A stretch of 64,000 nt of DNA from JAVVHH01 sp963835135 (GTDB taxonomy: Bacteria; Pseudomonadota; Alphaproteobacteria; Acetobacterales; Acetobacteraceae), in contig CAWIEF010000003.1 of NCBI GenBank assembly GCA_963835135.1, positions 434,001-498,000 of the forward strand, given 5' to 3'. Shown here piece after piece: positions 12,456 through 22,364 of this stretch (its first letter is position 1; each line of letters begins with the position of its first letter). Below the pieces are notes generated by a model that saw only the letters and a program-made list of their open reading frames with translations, ran no database searches and had not been told where the DNA came from. Made by a program: the position numbers and the translations under genes.

Positions 12456-13889
12456 TCACTCTGCCGCCGCGGCCATCGCCGCCTGCTGCATGTACTCGTG
12501 CATCCGTGCCGCCGCGTCCCGCCCGTCGCGGATGGCCCACACCACCAGGCTCGCCCCGCGCACGATGTCGCCGGCCGCGAATACTCCCGGCAGCGTCGTC
12601 ATCGCCGTCCGATGATCCGTCTTCAGCGTGCCCCATCGGCTCACCTCGAGCCCGGGCTGGTCCCACAGTGCCGGCAGGTCCTCCGGATCGAAGCCGAGCG
12701 CCTTGATCACCAGGTCGGCCTCGACCGTCAGCCGCGCATCACCGGGGGTGATCGACTGCCGCCCCGACGCGTCCGGAAGGCCCAGCCGCATCCGTTGCAC
12801 CTGTACGCCGCTGACGCTGCCCTCGCCGTGGAACGCCTCTGGAGCGGACAGCCAAACGAATTCGACGCCCTCCTCTTCGGCATTCTTCACCTCGCGCATC
12901 GAGCCCGGCATGTTCGCCTTGTCGCGCCGATACAGCAGTTGCACGCTCGCGGCGCCCTGCCGCACCGCGGTCCGCACGCAATCCATCGCCGTATCGCCGC
13001 CGCCGATGACCACGACGCGCTTGCCGCTGGCGTTCAGCGCCCCGCTGTCGAATTCCGGCACGTCGTCGCCGAGGCCCTGCCGGTTGCTCGCGGTCAGGAA
13101 CGCCATCGCCGGCACGATGCCGTCCAGCCCGGCCCCGGGTCCGCCGATGTTGCGCGCCTTGTACACGCCGGTGCCGATCAGCACCGTGTCATGCTTGGCG
13201 CGCAGCTCGGCAAAGCTCATCGTCTTACCGATCTCGACGCCAAGGTGGAACTGGATGCCGCCATCCTCGAGCCATTTCCAGCGCCGCAGCACGACCTCTT
13301 TCTCGAGCTTGAACCCGGGGATGCCATAGATCATCAGCCCGCCGACGCGGTCGTAGCGGTCATAGACATGCACCTGGTAACCAAGCGTGCGCAGCCGCTC
13401 GGCCGCCGCCAGACCACCCGGACCGGCCCCGATAATCCCAACGGATTGCGGCCGCTCTTGCTTCGGCGTGGGTGGCGTGATCCAGCCGTTCTCCCAGGCC
13501 GTGTCGGTGATGAAGCGCTCGACCGCGCCGATGGTGACGCTATCGAAATCCTTCTCGATGACGCAATTGCCTTCGCACAGGCGGTCCTGCGGGCAGATAC
13601 GGCCGCAAATCTCGGGGAACGTGTTGGTGGCGCTGCTGATCTCGTAGGCTTCCTGCAGCCGGTTCTCGGCCGTCAGCTTCAACCAATCCGGGATGTTGTT
13701 GCTGAGCGGGCAATGCACCTGACAGAACGGGATGCCGCATTGGCTGCAGCGGCTTGCCTGGCTTCCCGCCTCGGCCGGATCGAAATCTTTGTAGATCTCG
13801 GCAAAATCCTCCCGCCGCGCCGACACCGGCCGCTTCGGCGGCTGCTGCTGGGCCAGCCGTACAAATTGCAGCATCCGCCCTTCGGCCAT
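12456..13889 (-). CDS. gltD: Glutamate synthase (NADPH) small chain
   Basis: 477 residues. The N-terminal Fe-S segment has the cysteine series SRCSQCGIPFCQVHCPL and EICGRICPQDRLCEGNC, which hold two 4Fe-4S clusters. It is followed by a FAD-binding GAGPGGLAAAERL motif, an NADPH-binding VVVIGGGDTAMDCVRTA motif, and a C-terminal FAD motif GVFAAGDIVRGASLV. GltD passes electrons from NADPH to GltB. It is first in the gltDB operon and overlaps gltB. A perfect 9-bp inverted repeat 69-92 bp upstream of the start may be an operator or the terminator of the preceding gene. Confidence 0.96.
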   Translation of the reverse strand: MAEGRMLQFVRLAQQQPPKRPVSARREDFAEIYKDFDPAEAGSQASRCSQCGIPFCQVHCPLSNNIPDWLKLTAENRLQEAYEISSATNTFPEICGRICPQDRLCEGNCVIEKDFDSVTIGAVERFITDTAWENGWITPPTPKQERPQSVGIIGAGPGGLAAAERLRTLGYQVHVYDRYDRVGGLMIYGIPGFKLEKEVVLRRWKWLEDGGIQFHLGVEIGKTMSFAELRAKHDTVLIGTGVYKARNIGGPGAGLDGIVPAMAFLTASNRQGLGDDVPEFDSGALNASGKRVVVIGGGDTAMDCVRTAVRQGAASVQLLYRRDKANMPGSMREVKNAEEEGVEFVWLSAPEAFHGEGSVSGVQVQRMRLGLPDASGRQSITPGDARLTVEADLVIKALGFDPEDLPALWDQPGLEVSRWGTLKTDHRTAMTTLPGVFAAGDIVRGASLVVWAIRDGRDAAARMHEYMQQAAMAAAAE

Positions 13890-13957
13890 GGTCCGCTCCG
13901 TTCAACGATACACCTCATTAAGAGACGGATCGTCACATGAAAAGCACAATCACTCAC

Positions 13958-13981
13958 AATAGGTCCGAAGCAGGACCTATT
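13958..13981. promoter_or_regulatory. Perfect 9-bp inverted repeat upstream of gltD
   Basis: AATAGGTCC-GAAGCA-GGACCTATT lies in the 160-bp gap between gltD and the NDUFA9-like gene. Neither strand has a T-run after it. It lies 69-92 bp from the gltD start, so a dyad operator for gltDB or a terminator of the upstream minus-strand gene are the two options. Confidence 0.4.
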
Positions 13982-14049
13982 TCAGGTCACGTCTGCCCTG
14001 ACGACGTCGCGTGCCTTAACAAAGCCCATGAACTTGGGCCGATATGGGA

Positions 14050-14997
14050 CTATACCGGCCCTTCGTCCCGTTTGCCACCGCCGGGACGGTAGCGGTCGAG
14101 ATAGCCCGGCACGATCAACTCCACCGGCGTCGGCACGATCCCCAACGCGTCGAGCCCGAGAGCCCCGCTACTGACGACGTTGTCGCGCTCGAGCATCGAC
14201 AGCTGGTCCCGGGTGAACGGCTTGCCCGGCACCAACTCACCGACCCTGGCCTGCAGCCGCGCCAGTCCGGGCGGAACATCGATCATGGCGCGGTGGCGCT
14301 TGGTCTCGTGCAAGATCCACAACAGAAGCTCACGAAAGGTGTAGGTGCGCGGGCCACCCAGTTCGTAGGTCTGTCCAACGACATCATCAAGCTCCAACCC
14401 GGCCACGATCGCATCGGCCACGTCGCCCACGTACACGGGCTGGAACCGGCTATCGCCGCTGATCACCGGCATGACCGGCGAATACATCGCCATCGCGCCA
14501 AACCGGTTGAAGAACTTGTCCTCCTCGCCGAACACCAGCGACGGGCGCATGACCACCGTCCCCGCGAACGCCGCGCGCGCTGCCGCCTCACCCGCCGCTT
14601 TCGTTCGTCCATATGCGCTCGGACTGCCGGGATCCGCGCCAATGGCCGAGATCTGCACCATCCGGCTCGCTCCGGTCGCCGCGGCCCCTCGCGCGATCAG
14701 CCCAGGACCTTCCGCCTGCAGCCGCTCGAAGTCGCCCGCTCGCTGCTCGGCCAGGATGCCGACCAGGTTGACGATCAGCTCCGCGCCCTCCGTCGCGCGC
14801 ATGATCGTGGCCGGGTTGGCGAACGACCCGTACAGGGCGACCACCTGGCCCACGCTTCCGGTCGTCATCAGGTTCTTAACCCGCTCGGTATTCCGGCCGA
14901 CCACGCGCACGACGTGGCCGCGTGCCGCCAGCCGCTGCACCACGTAGCGGCCGATGAAGCCGCTGCCGCCAAACACCGTCGCTACCTTGCGCGCCAT
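14050..14997 (-). CDS. NDUFA9-like complex I-associated NAD(P)-binding protein
   Basis: 315 residues. A Rossmann-fold atypical short-chain dehydrogenase: glycine motif VFGGSGFIGRYVVQRL at the N-terminus, then VVRVVGRN, LIVNLVGIL, and SAYGRTKAAGEAA near the active site. It matches the alphaproteobacterial homologues of mitochondrial NDUFA9, which associate with NADH dehydrogenase; a simple sugar-epimerase role is less likely. The ATG at 14997 is preceded by AAGGGA, and everything upstream in this frame runs through the tRNA gene, so that start is firm. It faces away from tRNA-Leu and RNase D. Confidence 0.8.
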   Translation of the reverse strand: MARKVATVFGGSGFIGRYVVQRLAARGHVVRVVGRNTERVKNLMTTGSVGQVVALYGSFANPATIMRATEGAELIVNLVGILAEQRAGDFERLQAEGPGLIARGAAATGASRMVQISAIGADPGSPSAYGRTKAAGEAAARAAFAGTVVMRPSLVFGEEDKFFNRFGAMAMYSPVMPVISGDSRFQPVYVGDVADAIVAGLELDDVVGQTYELGGPRTYTFRELLLWILHETKRHRAMIDVPPGLARLQARVGELVPGKPFTRDQLSMLERDNVVSSGALGLDALGIVPTPVELIVPGYLDRYRPGGGKRDEGPV

Positions 14998-15122
14998 CGA
15001 CTGTCCCTTCGAGCCATGCCCTCTACTATGGACTGCCCGCCGCCCCCTCAAGGCCTCACCTCGGCAAACCAGCTTGACGCCGCCGGGCGGCACCGCTACC
15101 TCCGCGCTCCACCGCACGGTTT

Positions 15123-15209
15123 GCCCAGGTGGCGGAATTGGTAGACGCGCAGGTTTCAGGTACCTGTGGCCGCAAGGTCGTGAAAGTTCGAGTCTTTTCC
15201 TGGGCACCA
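15123..15209 (+). tRNA. tRNA-Leu (anticodon CAG)
   Basis: The 87-nt cloverleaf starts GCCCAGG and ends CCTGGGC-A-CCA, a 7-bp acceptor stem with the CCA encoded. The D arm is TGGCGGAATTGGTAGACGC. The anticodon arm GCAGGT-TTCAGGT-ACCTGT gives a CAG anticodon. A long variable arm follows (class II) and the T arm is GTTCGAGTC. All features fit tRNA-Leu reading CUG codons. It lies between the divergent NDUFA9-like gene and rnd. Confidence 0.95.
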
Positions 15210-15220
15210 CCGGTCAGCGT

Positions 15221-15874
15221 ATGACGACGACGCAGTTTCAGCAGGGCGCAACCATCCAACTTCATCGCAACGACCTCCCGCCCGACCTCGACCTCGGGAC
15301 GGTCATCGCCGTCGATACCGAAACGATGGGATTGAACCCGCACCGCGACCGGCTCTGCCTGGTCCAGCTCTCCGCCGGTGACGGCACCGCCCATCTGGTC
15401 CAGATCATCCCGACCGCGTTGGGTGGCCGCGGCTACGACGCTCCCAACCTCGCCCGCCTCTTGGCCGATCCCGGCATCACCAAGCTGATGCACTTCGCCC
15501 GCTTCGACGTCGCCGTGCTGCAGCGCGCCTTCGGCATCACCGTCGCGCCCACCTGCTGCACCAAGATCGCCGCCAAACTGGTCCGAACCTTCACCGACCG
15601 GCATGGCCTGCGCGACCTCTGCCGCGAACTGCTCGGCGTGGAAATCTCCAAGCAGCAGCAGACCTCCGACTGGGGCGCGCCTGAACTCTCGTCCGAACAA
15701 CTCGCCTATGCCGCCTCCGACGTGTTGCATCTCCATGCGCTCTGGGCCCGGCTCGACGCCCTGCTCGAGCGGGAAGGCCGACGCGGCCTCGCACAAGCCT
15801 GTTTCGATTTCCTTCCCACTCGCTGCAGGCTCGATCTGCTCGGCTACGAGACGCCCGACATCTTCGCCCATTGA
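15221..15874 (+). CDS. rnd: Ribonuclease D (short form)
   Basis: 217 residues, a single DEDDy 3'-5' exonuclease domain without the HRDC domains of E. coli RNase D. The catalytic motifs are visible: Exo I VDTETMGLNP, Exo II MHFARFDVAVL and Exo III YAASDVLHL. The enzyme trims tRNA precursors and other RNAs. The ATG at 15221 is only 11 bp after the tRNA-Leu CCA end, so the gene is probably transcribed with the tRNA that its product may process. The kdsD gene follows after about 70 bp. Confidence 0.88.
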   Translation: MTTTQFQQGATIQLHRNDLPPDLDLGTVIAVDTETMGLNPHRDRLCLVQLSAGDGTAHLVQIIPTALGGRGYDAPNLARLLADPGITKLMHFARFDVAVLQRAFGITVAPTCCTKIAAKLVRTFTDRHGLRDLCRELLGVEISKQQQTSDWGAPELSSEQLAYAASDVLHLHALWARLDALLEREGRRGLAQACFDFLPTRCRLDLLGYETPDIFAH

Positions 15875-15942
15875 CGCTGCGCGACACGCGGCAGGTGCGA
15901 CGTCTGGTTGACCGGGTCATGGGGCATCATCATACAAGACAC

Positions 15943-16929
15943 ATGACTGCCGCATTCGCCGTTGCACGGATGCCCGACATTGGAGTCGCGCAGGACGTCT
16001 TGGCCGCCGAGATCGCCGGACTGCGCGCCCTTTCGGCTGCGCTCGACGGGAGGTTCAACGATGCGGTCGACAAGCTGGCCGCATGCGCCGGCCGGGTCGT
16101 GGTCAGCGGGATGGGAAAGTCCGGTCACATCGGCCGCAAGATCGCCGCCACTTTCGCGTCGACCGGCACGCCGGCCCTGTTCGTCCATCCCGCCGAGGCC
16201 TCGCACGGCGATCTCGGCATGATACTGCCCAGTGACGCGGTGCTTGCGCTGTCCAACAGCGGTGAGACGGAGGAACTCGCCGATCTCGTCGCCCATGCGC
16301 GCCGCTTCGGGCTGCCGCTCATCGCCATCACCGGCCGCGCCACCTCCGCTCTCGCCCGCGCCGCGGATATCGTCCTGCTGCTGCCGCACGCGCCGGAGGG
16401 GTGTCCGCTCGGCCTGGCGCCGACCACCAGCACGACCATGCAACTCGCCTTGGGAGACGCCCTCGCCGTCGCCCTCTTGACCCGGCGCGGCTTCACCTCG
16501 ACCGAGTTCTCGGTGTTCCATCCGCGCGGCTCGCTCGGCGCCCAACTCCGCCTGGTCGGCGACCTCATGCACACCGGCGACGCCGTCCCGCTCGCCCCGC
16601 TCGACCTGCCGATGGACCGCGCCCTTCTCTTGATGACCGGAAAGGGGTTCGGCTGTCTCGGAGCGGTGGACGCCGACGGTCGCCTGTGTGGTATTCTCAC
16701 CGACGGCGATCTACGCCGCGCCATGGGACCCGGCCTGCTGAGCCGTAAGGTGAATGAGGTGATGAACAGCGCGCCCCGGACGATTGCTGCCGACGCCCTC
16801 GCCGCAGATGCACTGCGCGCGATGAACGCGGGCGCGCGGCCGGTCACCAGCCTGTTCGTCGTCGACGCCCAAGGCAGACCAGCGGGCATCCTCCATGTGC
16901 ACGATCTGCTGCGGGCCGGCGTCGCGTGA
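15943..16929 (+). CDS. kdsD: Arabinose-5-phosphate isomerase (KpsF/GutQ family)
   Basis: 328 residues. An N-terminal SIS sugar-isomerase domain (VVSGMGKSGHIGRKIAATF, VHPAEASHGDLGM, SNSGETEEL) is followed by two CBS domains (ILTDGDLRRAM and FVVDAQGRPAGILHVHDLL). It converts ribulose-5-phosphate to arabinose-5-phosphate, the first step to Kdo for LPS. The ATG at 15943 gives the family length; two earlier in-frame starts are possible. Its TGA lies inside the lptC start (GTGA), so it heads the Lpt operon. Confidence 0.93.
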   Translation: MTAAFAVARMPDIGVAQDVLAAEIAGLRALSAALDGRFNDAVDKLAACAGRVVVSGMGKSGHIGRKIAATFASTGTPALFVHPAEASHGDLGMILPSDAVLALSNSGETEELADLVAHARRFGLPLIAITGRATSALARAADIVLLLPHAPEGCPLGLAPTTSTTMQLALGDALAVALLTRRGFTSTEFSVFHPRGSLGAQLRLVGDLMHTGDAVPLAPLDLPMDRALLLMTGKGFGCLGAVDADGRLCGILTDGDLRRAMGPGLLSRKVNEVMNSAPRTIAADALAADALRAMNAGARPVTSLFVVDAQGRPAGILHVHDLLRAGVA

Positions 16930-17594
16930 GCATGACCGACATGCGCAGCGACCCGCGCGAGCATCTGCTGCTCGAAGGCCGGCGGGCCCGGCGCGAGATC
17001 AGCCGCCGTCGCATCCGCATGCGCCGCTTCACTGTGTTGGTGGCCAAGTTGGGGCTGCCACTGCTCGCGGTGGCGTTGCTGAGCGCGATCGCGCTGTGGC
17101 CAGAGATCAGCCGGCTGAGCCAGAACGGCCGCGTCTCCTTCCGCCGTATTTTCGCCGTCGAAGCCGAGAGCGGCCGGATGCTCAACCCGCACTACAAGGG
17201 CATCGATCAGCGCAACCGCCCGTACACCATCACCGCACGCTGGGCGACGCAAACCTCTCCGAACCGCATCGACATGGGCGATCCGAAGGGCGACATGGTG
17301 CTCGAGAGCGGCAACTGGCTGCAGGTCGAGTCCAAGGATGGCGTGTTCATCCAGCGGGCCGAACTCCTCGACCTCAGCCAGGACGTCGTGATGTACCGCG
17401 ACGACGGAACCGTCATCCGGACGGAGACCGCCTCGGTCGACGTCAAGCAGGGGGCGGCCAGCAGCGACGACAAGACCCATGCCGAGGGTCCGTTCGGTAC
17501 GCTCGACTCGCAAGGTTTCACGCTGACGGACAAGGCGGGAGCCATCCAGTTCCAGGGGCCGGCCAAGCTGGTCGTGAACGGAGCGTCCAAGTGA
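16926..17594 (+). CDS. lptC: LPS export ABC transporter periplasmic protein LptC
   Basis: 222 residues. A basic N-terminal cytoplasmic stretch is followed by a single membrane span at about residues 37-60 (LVAKLGLPLLAVALLSAIAL) and a periplasmic beta-jellyroll domain typical of LptC. LptC accepts LPS from the LptB2FG transporter and hands it to LptA. The GTG start at 16926 overlaps the kdsD stop by four bases; an ATG six bases later is equally possible. It overlaps lptA in the same way (GTGA), which implies translational coupling. Confidence 0.9.
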   Translation: MSMTDMRSDPREHLLLEGRRARREISRRRIRMRRFTVLVAKLGLPLLAVALLSAIALWPEISRLSQNGRVSFRRIFAVEAESGRMLNPHYKGIDQRNRPYTITARWATQTSPNRIDMGDPKGDMVLESGNWLQVESKDGVFIQRAELLDLSQDVVMYRDDGTVIRTETASVDVKQGAASSDDKTHAEGPFGTLDSQGFTLTDKAGAIQFQGPAKLVVNGASK

Positions 17595-18576
17595 CCCGCC
17601 TGTGGGCCGCAGCCACTCTCCTCGTCGGGCTGCACGCCGCCGCGTATGCGCAATCCCCTGCTGCGGGGAGCAGCAATGGCCTCGACATGTCGAAGGGCGG
17701 ACCCATCGAGGTTACCGCCCGGGAAGGCATCGAGTGGCGCCAGAATGAGCAACTCGTCATCGCGCGCGGCGACGCCCGCGCTGTCCGCGGCGACGTCACC
17801 GTGCTGGCCGACACGCTGCTGGCACATTACCGCCGCAAGGCCACTCCGGCGCAAGCTGCGGCGCCCGCGGCAGCTACGACCGTGTCCACTGGATCGATCA
17901 TCTCGGGCGGCGACACGGGCGCAAACGAGATCTACCGTCTCGAGGCCGACGGGCACGTGAAAATCTTCAACCCGACCGACATCGCCGTGGGCGACCACGC
18001 CATCTACGACATCGACCAAGCCGTTTTGGTGATGACCGGGAACAATATGAGCCTGACCACCCCAAACCACGTCATGACCGCCCGCGACACCATGGAGTGG
18101 TGGTCGCAGAAGCACATGGCGGTGGGACGGGGCCTGGCCACCGTCACCACATCGGACGGCAAGCGGCTCTCCGGAGACGTTCTGGTCGGCTACACCGTCC
18201 CCGATCAGCAGCAAGCCGGCGCCCCGGCTGCGCAGGCCAAGCCCGCGCCCGGCAGCGGCAGCAGTTCTGCCGCTGCCGCTGCCGGCAAACTGGAGAAGGT
18301 CGAGGCCTTCGGTCATGTCGAAGTGCGGACCGCCACCGAGACCGTGACCGGTGACCGAGCCGTCTATGTCGCCGCGTCCGACATCTCCCGTATCGTTGGG
18401 CACGTCCACATCACGCGCGGCCTGAACCAACTCAACGGCGACGAAGCGCTCGTCAACATGAAGACCGGCATCTCCACGCTGGTGCGCGACCCCGGCGCGC
18501 GGGTGCAGGGCCTCATCGTGCCGAACGACGCCACCAACCGGGACAACGCCAGCAAATCGCCGAAGCCGGCGAGAAA

Positions 18577-18580
<4 letters not shown>
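17591..18580 (+). CDS. lptA: LPS transport periplasmic protein LptA
   Basis: 329 residues beginning with GTG. A signal peptide (LWAAATLLVGLHAAAYA, probable cleavage before QS) is followed by OstA-type repeats: IEVTAREGIEWRQNEQLVI, GDARAVRGDVTVLADTLLAH, ADGHVKIFNP, then VEAFGHVEVRTATETVTGD. LptA forms the periplasmic bridge that carries LPS to LptDE. Two low-complexity Ala/Pro/Gln/Ser linkers (near residues 90-105 and 205-235) make it longer than the E. coli protein, a common feature in alphaproteobacteria. It overlaps lptC and lptB by four bases each. Confidence 0.9.
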
Positions 18581-19329
<749 letters not shown>

Positions 19330-19338
19330 TCTGCGTCC

Positions 19339-20835
19339 ATGGCAGCAGGTCCACGCTTAGAGTTCCGGCAGACACAATCGTTGGTGATGACGCCCCAGCT
19401 GCGTCAGGCCATCAAGCTTCTGCAATTCAGCAACCTCGAGGTTTCCGCCTTCGTCGAAGGCGAACTCGAGCGTAACCCGTTGTTGGAATGGGACGAACGC
19501 TCCGACGCGGCCCCGGAGATGCCCGCGCCCGACCAGAGGGCGGAGACCACGGCGAACCTCGATTCGTCCGACCTGGTGCGCATGGAGAAGCTGCCCGACG
19601 CGGTCGAAGTGGATCACACCAATTCGTTCGACGAAGGCGGTGCGTCCGACGGCTTCTCACGCCCGATCGGCCCGGGCGGGCGGGATAGCGGCGGCGATGA
19701 CCGCGGAATCGACGACATTGCCGCCATGCCGCGCAATCTACGGACGCACTTGGACGAGCAACTCCGCCTCAGCATCAGCGATCCGAAGCAGCGCATCATC
19801 GGCGGGCACCTGATCGCGCTGCTGGATGGGGCGGGCCGGGTTGCCGTGTCGAATGCGGAGCTGGCCGCAGCCATGGGCGTCGACGAACCGATGGTCGATC
19901 ACGTCCGGCGCATGATGATGCGCTTCGATCCGCCCGGCCTGTTCGCGACCGGCCTGCGGGACTGCCTCGCCGCCCAGCTTGCCGACAAGAACCGGCTCGA
20001 CCCGGCCATGGAAGCCCTGCTCGACAACCTCGAACTGCTTGGCCGCCGAGACCTGCGCGCCCTCATGCAGGTCTGCGAGGTCGACGGCGAAGACCTCACC
20101 CAGATGATCAGCGAGATCCGCGCGCTCGACCCCAAGCCCGGCGCCGGGTGGGATGACGGGCCACTGCAGCAGATCATCCCCGATGTGCTGATGCGCGCAC
20201 TGCCCGACGGCGAATGGCTGATCGAGCTCAATCCGGAGACCATGCCGCGGGTGCTCGTCAACGAGCATTACCACGCCCGGGTCAGCGCCAAGGCCGGGCG
20301 GGAGGAACGCAGCTTCCTCGGCGAGAACCTCTCCAGCGCCAATTGGCTGGTCAAGTCGCTGCAGCAGCGCTCCAACACGATCCTGAAAGTTGCGGCCGAG
20401 ATCGTGCGCCAGCAAGATGGCTTCTTCCGCGCCGGCGTCGGCCATCTCCGGCCCTTGATCCTGCGCGACGTCGCTGGCGCCGTCGAAATGCACGAAAGCA
20501 CCGTCAGCCGTGTGACGGCCAACAAATACATCGCGACCCCACGCGGCACATTCGAACTGAAATATTTCTTTACCACCGCCCTGAGCGCGGTCAGCGGCGG
20601 TGAAAGCCATAGCGCGGAGGCGGTGCGGCACCGCATCCGGGCTCTGGTCGGCGCGGAGCACCCCGAGGACGTGCTGTCCGACGACGCGATTGTTTCAGCT
20701 TTGCGTCGCGAAGGCGTGGACATCGCCCGCCGAACGGTGGCCAAATACCGGGACGCCTTGCGCATTCCGAGCTCGGTTCAGCGCAAGCGCGAAAAGAGCA
20801 GCGTAGCCCTCGCCCCACTCGACCGCGTGGGGTGA
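19339..20835 (+). CDS. rpoN: RNA polymerase sigma-54 factor
   Basis: 498 residues. N-terminal region I is RQTQSLVMTPQLRQAIKLLQ, which interacts with AAA+ activators. It is followed by an acidic, poorly conserved region II, the core-binding domain, a helix-turn-helix (HESTVSRVTANKYIATPRG), and the diagnostic RpoN box ARRTVAKYRDALRIPSS at the C-terminus. Sigma-54 directs nitrogen and other activator-dependent genes. It sits 9 bp after lptB and just before hpf, the conserved alphaproteobacterial order. Confidence 0.97.
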   Translation: MAAGPRLEFRQTQSLVMTPQLRQAIKLLQFSNLEVSAFVEGELERNPLLEWDERSDAAPEMPAPDQRAETTANLDSSDLVRMEKLPDAVEVDHTNSFDEGGASDGFSRPIGPGGRDSGGDDRGIDDIAAMPRNLRTHLDEQLRLSISDPKQRIIGGHLIALLDGAGRVAVSNAELAAAMGVDEPMVDHVRRMMMRFDPPGLFATGLRDCLAAQLADKNRLDPAMEALLDNLELLGRRDLRALMQVCEVDGEDLTQMISEIRALDPKPGAGWDDGPLQQIIPDVLMRALPDGEWLIELNPETMPRVLVNEHYHARVSAKAGREERSFLGENLSSANWLVKSLQQRSNTILKVAAEIVRQQDGFFRAGVGHLRPLILRDVAGAVEMHESTVSRVTANKYIATPRGTFELKYFFTTALSAVSGGESHSAEAVRHRIRALVGAEHPEDVLSDDAIVSALRREGVDIARRTVAKYRDALRIPSSVQRKREKSSVALAPLDRVG

Positions 20836-20864
20836 TCAATAAAGAGATAAAACGGGGAGCAGTG

Positions 20865-21458
20865 ATGCAAATTACGGTTTCTGGCAAACAAGTCGATCTC
20901 TCCGATGCATTGCGGATCCGTGTTTCTGAACAGCTCGACAACATCGCCGGCAAGTATTTCGACGGTGCTCAGGAAGCCCACGTGACCTTTGGCCGCGCTC
21001 GCAGTTTCTTCACATGTGACATCAACGTGCATGCCGGCCGTGGTCTGACCTTGCGTGGGGAGGGCGAAGCCGCTGACGCGCACGGCGCGTTCGACGATGC
21101 GGCTGAACACATCGCCAAGCGGCTGCGCCGCTACCGCCGCCGGGTCAACGATCACGCGCGCGATCTGGCCAACCGTGCGCGCCCCGAAGCAGCTCGCCAA
21201 TACGTCCTGCGCGCGGAGGAGGAAGAGGCTGCGCAGCCCGGGGCCGGCGAAACCACCCAGGCGCAGACCTTCGCCACCGTCATCGCCGAAAGCAACGCCG
21301 AAATCAGCGTGCTGTCGGTTGGCGAGGCGGTGATGCGCCTCGACTTGGCGGACCAGCAGGTCCTGATGTTCCGCAACAGCGCCAGTAGCGAGCTGAACGT
21401 GATCTACCGCCGTCCGGACGGCAATATCGGCTGGATCGATCCGACCGGCGGCAAATAG
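20865..21458 (+). CDS. hpf: Ribosome hibernation promoting factor, long form
   Basis: 197 residues. The N-terminal S30AE domain begins MQITVSGKQVDLSDALRIRV; the C-terminal dimerisation domain ends with EAVMRLDLADQQVLMFRNS and VIYRRPDGNIGWI, so this is the long form that makes 100S ribosome dimers directly. The ATG at 20865 has a GGGGAG ribosome site; an upstream ATC/ATA-rich stretch is not coding. In many relatives ptsN follows hpf; here the next gene is rsmI on the opposite strand, whose stop is adjacent. Confidence 0.93.
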   Translation: MQITVSGKQVDLSDALRIRVSEQLDNIAGKYFDGAQEAHVTFGRARSFFTCDINVHAGRGLTLRGEGEAADAHGAFDDAAEHIAKRLRRYRRRVNDHARDLANRARPEAARQYVLRAEEEEAAQPGAGETTQAQTFATVIAESNAEISVLSVGEAVMRLDLADQQVLMFRNSASSELNVIYRRPDGNIGWIDPTGGK

Positions 21459-22364
21459 TCACGAAAGGGCCAGCGCGCGGGTGTATACCGCCCGCCGCGG
21501 CAGCCCGGTCGCCGTCGCGACCAGCGCTGCGGCGTCGCGCACGCTATGGGTCTCCAACGCCCGCCGCAGCAAGGCGTCCACCTGCTCCGGATCGGCCGCT
21601 TCCGGCGGTGCCGGGCCTAGCAGCAGCGTAGTCTCCCCCCGCGCCGGCTCGGCCGCGTAATGCGCCGCCAGCGTGCTCAACGGCCCGCGCCGCACCTCCT
21701 CGAACCGTTTGGTGAGTTCCCGCGCCACGGCCGCATCGCGCGCGCCAAACACTGCCTCCAGATCGGCCAGCGTCTCGGCCAGCCGATGCGGCGCCTCGTG
21801 CCAGATCAGCGTTGCCGACAATCCGGCCCGCTCCGCCGCCCGCAGCCCGGCGAACGCCGTCCGCCGTCCAGCCTCCTTTGGTGGCGGAAACCCCAAGAAC
21901 AGGAACGGGTGCGGCGGCAGACCCGAGAGCGTCAGCGCCATCACTGCAGCATTCGCCCCCGGCACCCCCGAGACCGGGACCCCCGCCTCGATGGCCGCCC
22001 GAACGAGCCGGTATCCTGGGTCCGACACCAGCGGCGTGCCCGCGTCCGACACCAGCGCGATCAACGCCCCGGCCCGCAGGCGCTGCAACACGGCGGGGAT
22101 TCGAGCACTCTCGTTATGCTCATGCAGCGGCGCGGTTGCCGTGCCGATCCCGTAATGCCCCAGCAGCACCGCGCTCGTCCGCGTGTCCTCGCACAGGATG
22201 AGCTCTGCATGCCGAAGCGCTGCGACGGCGCGAGCGGAAAGGTCGGCCAGGTTGCCAATCGGAGTGGCGACCAGAATCAGTCCTGATGGTATATGCGACG
22301 CGCGCGAGCCACCCGAATCGCTCGCCAGAGGAGAATCGCATGGGCTCCCGATGGCACCGCCCAA
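21459..22364 (-). CDS. rsmI: 16S rRNA (cytidine(1402)-2'-O)-methyltransferase
   Basis: About 290-300 residues. The tetrapyrrole-methylase fold has the RsmI signatures LVATPIGNLADLSARA, ILCEDTRTSAVLLGHYGI, VSDAGTPLVSDPGYRL and PGANAAVMALTLSGLPP. It 2'-O-methylates C1402 in the ribosomal P site. The start is uncertain: there is no in-frame ATG or GTG near the expected position. I used a TTG at 22364, which overlaps the divergent lipoprotein gene; a CTG at 22328 is another option. The head-to-head pairing with an LpoA-like gene matches the rsmI/lpoA (yraL/yraM) neighbourhood of enterobacteria. Confidence 0.85.
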   Translation of the reverse strand: MGGAIGSPCDSPLASDSGGSRASHIPSGLILVATPIGNLADLSARAVAALRHAELILCEDTRTSAVLLGHYGIGTATAPLHEHNESARIPAVLQRLRAGALIALVSDAGTPLVSDPGYRLVRAAIEAGVPVSGVPGANAAVMALTLSGLPPHPFLFLGFPPPKEAGRRTAFAGLRAAERAGLSATLIWHEAPHRLAETLADLEAVFGARDAAVARELTKRFEEVRRGPLSTLAAHYAAEPARGETTLLLGPAPPEAADPEQVDALLRRALETHSVRDAAALVATATGLPRRAVYTRALALS

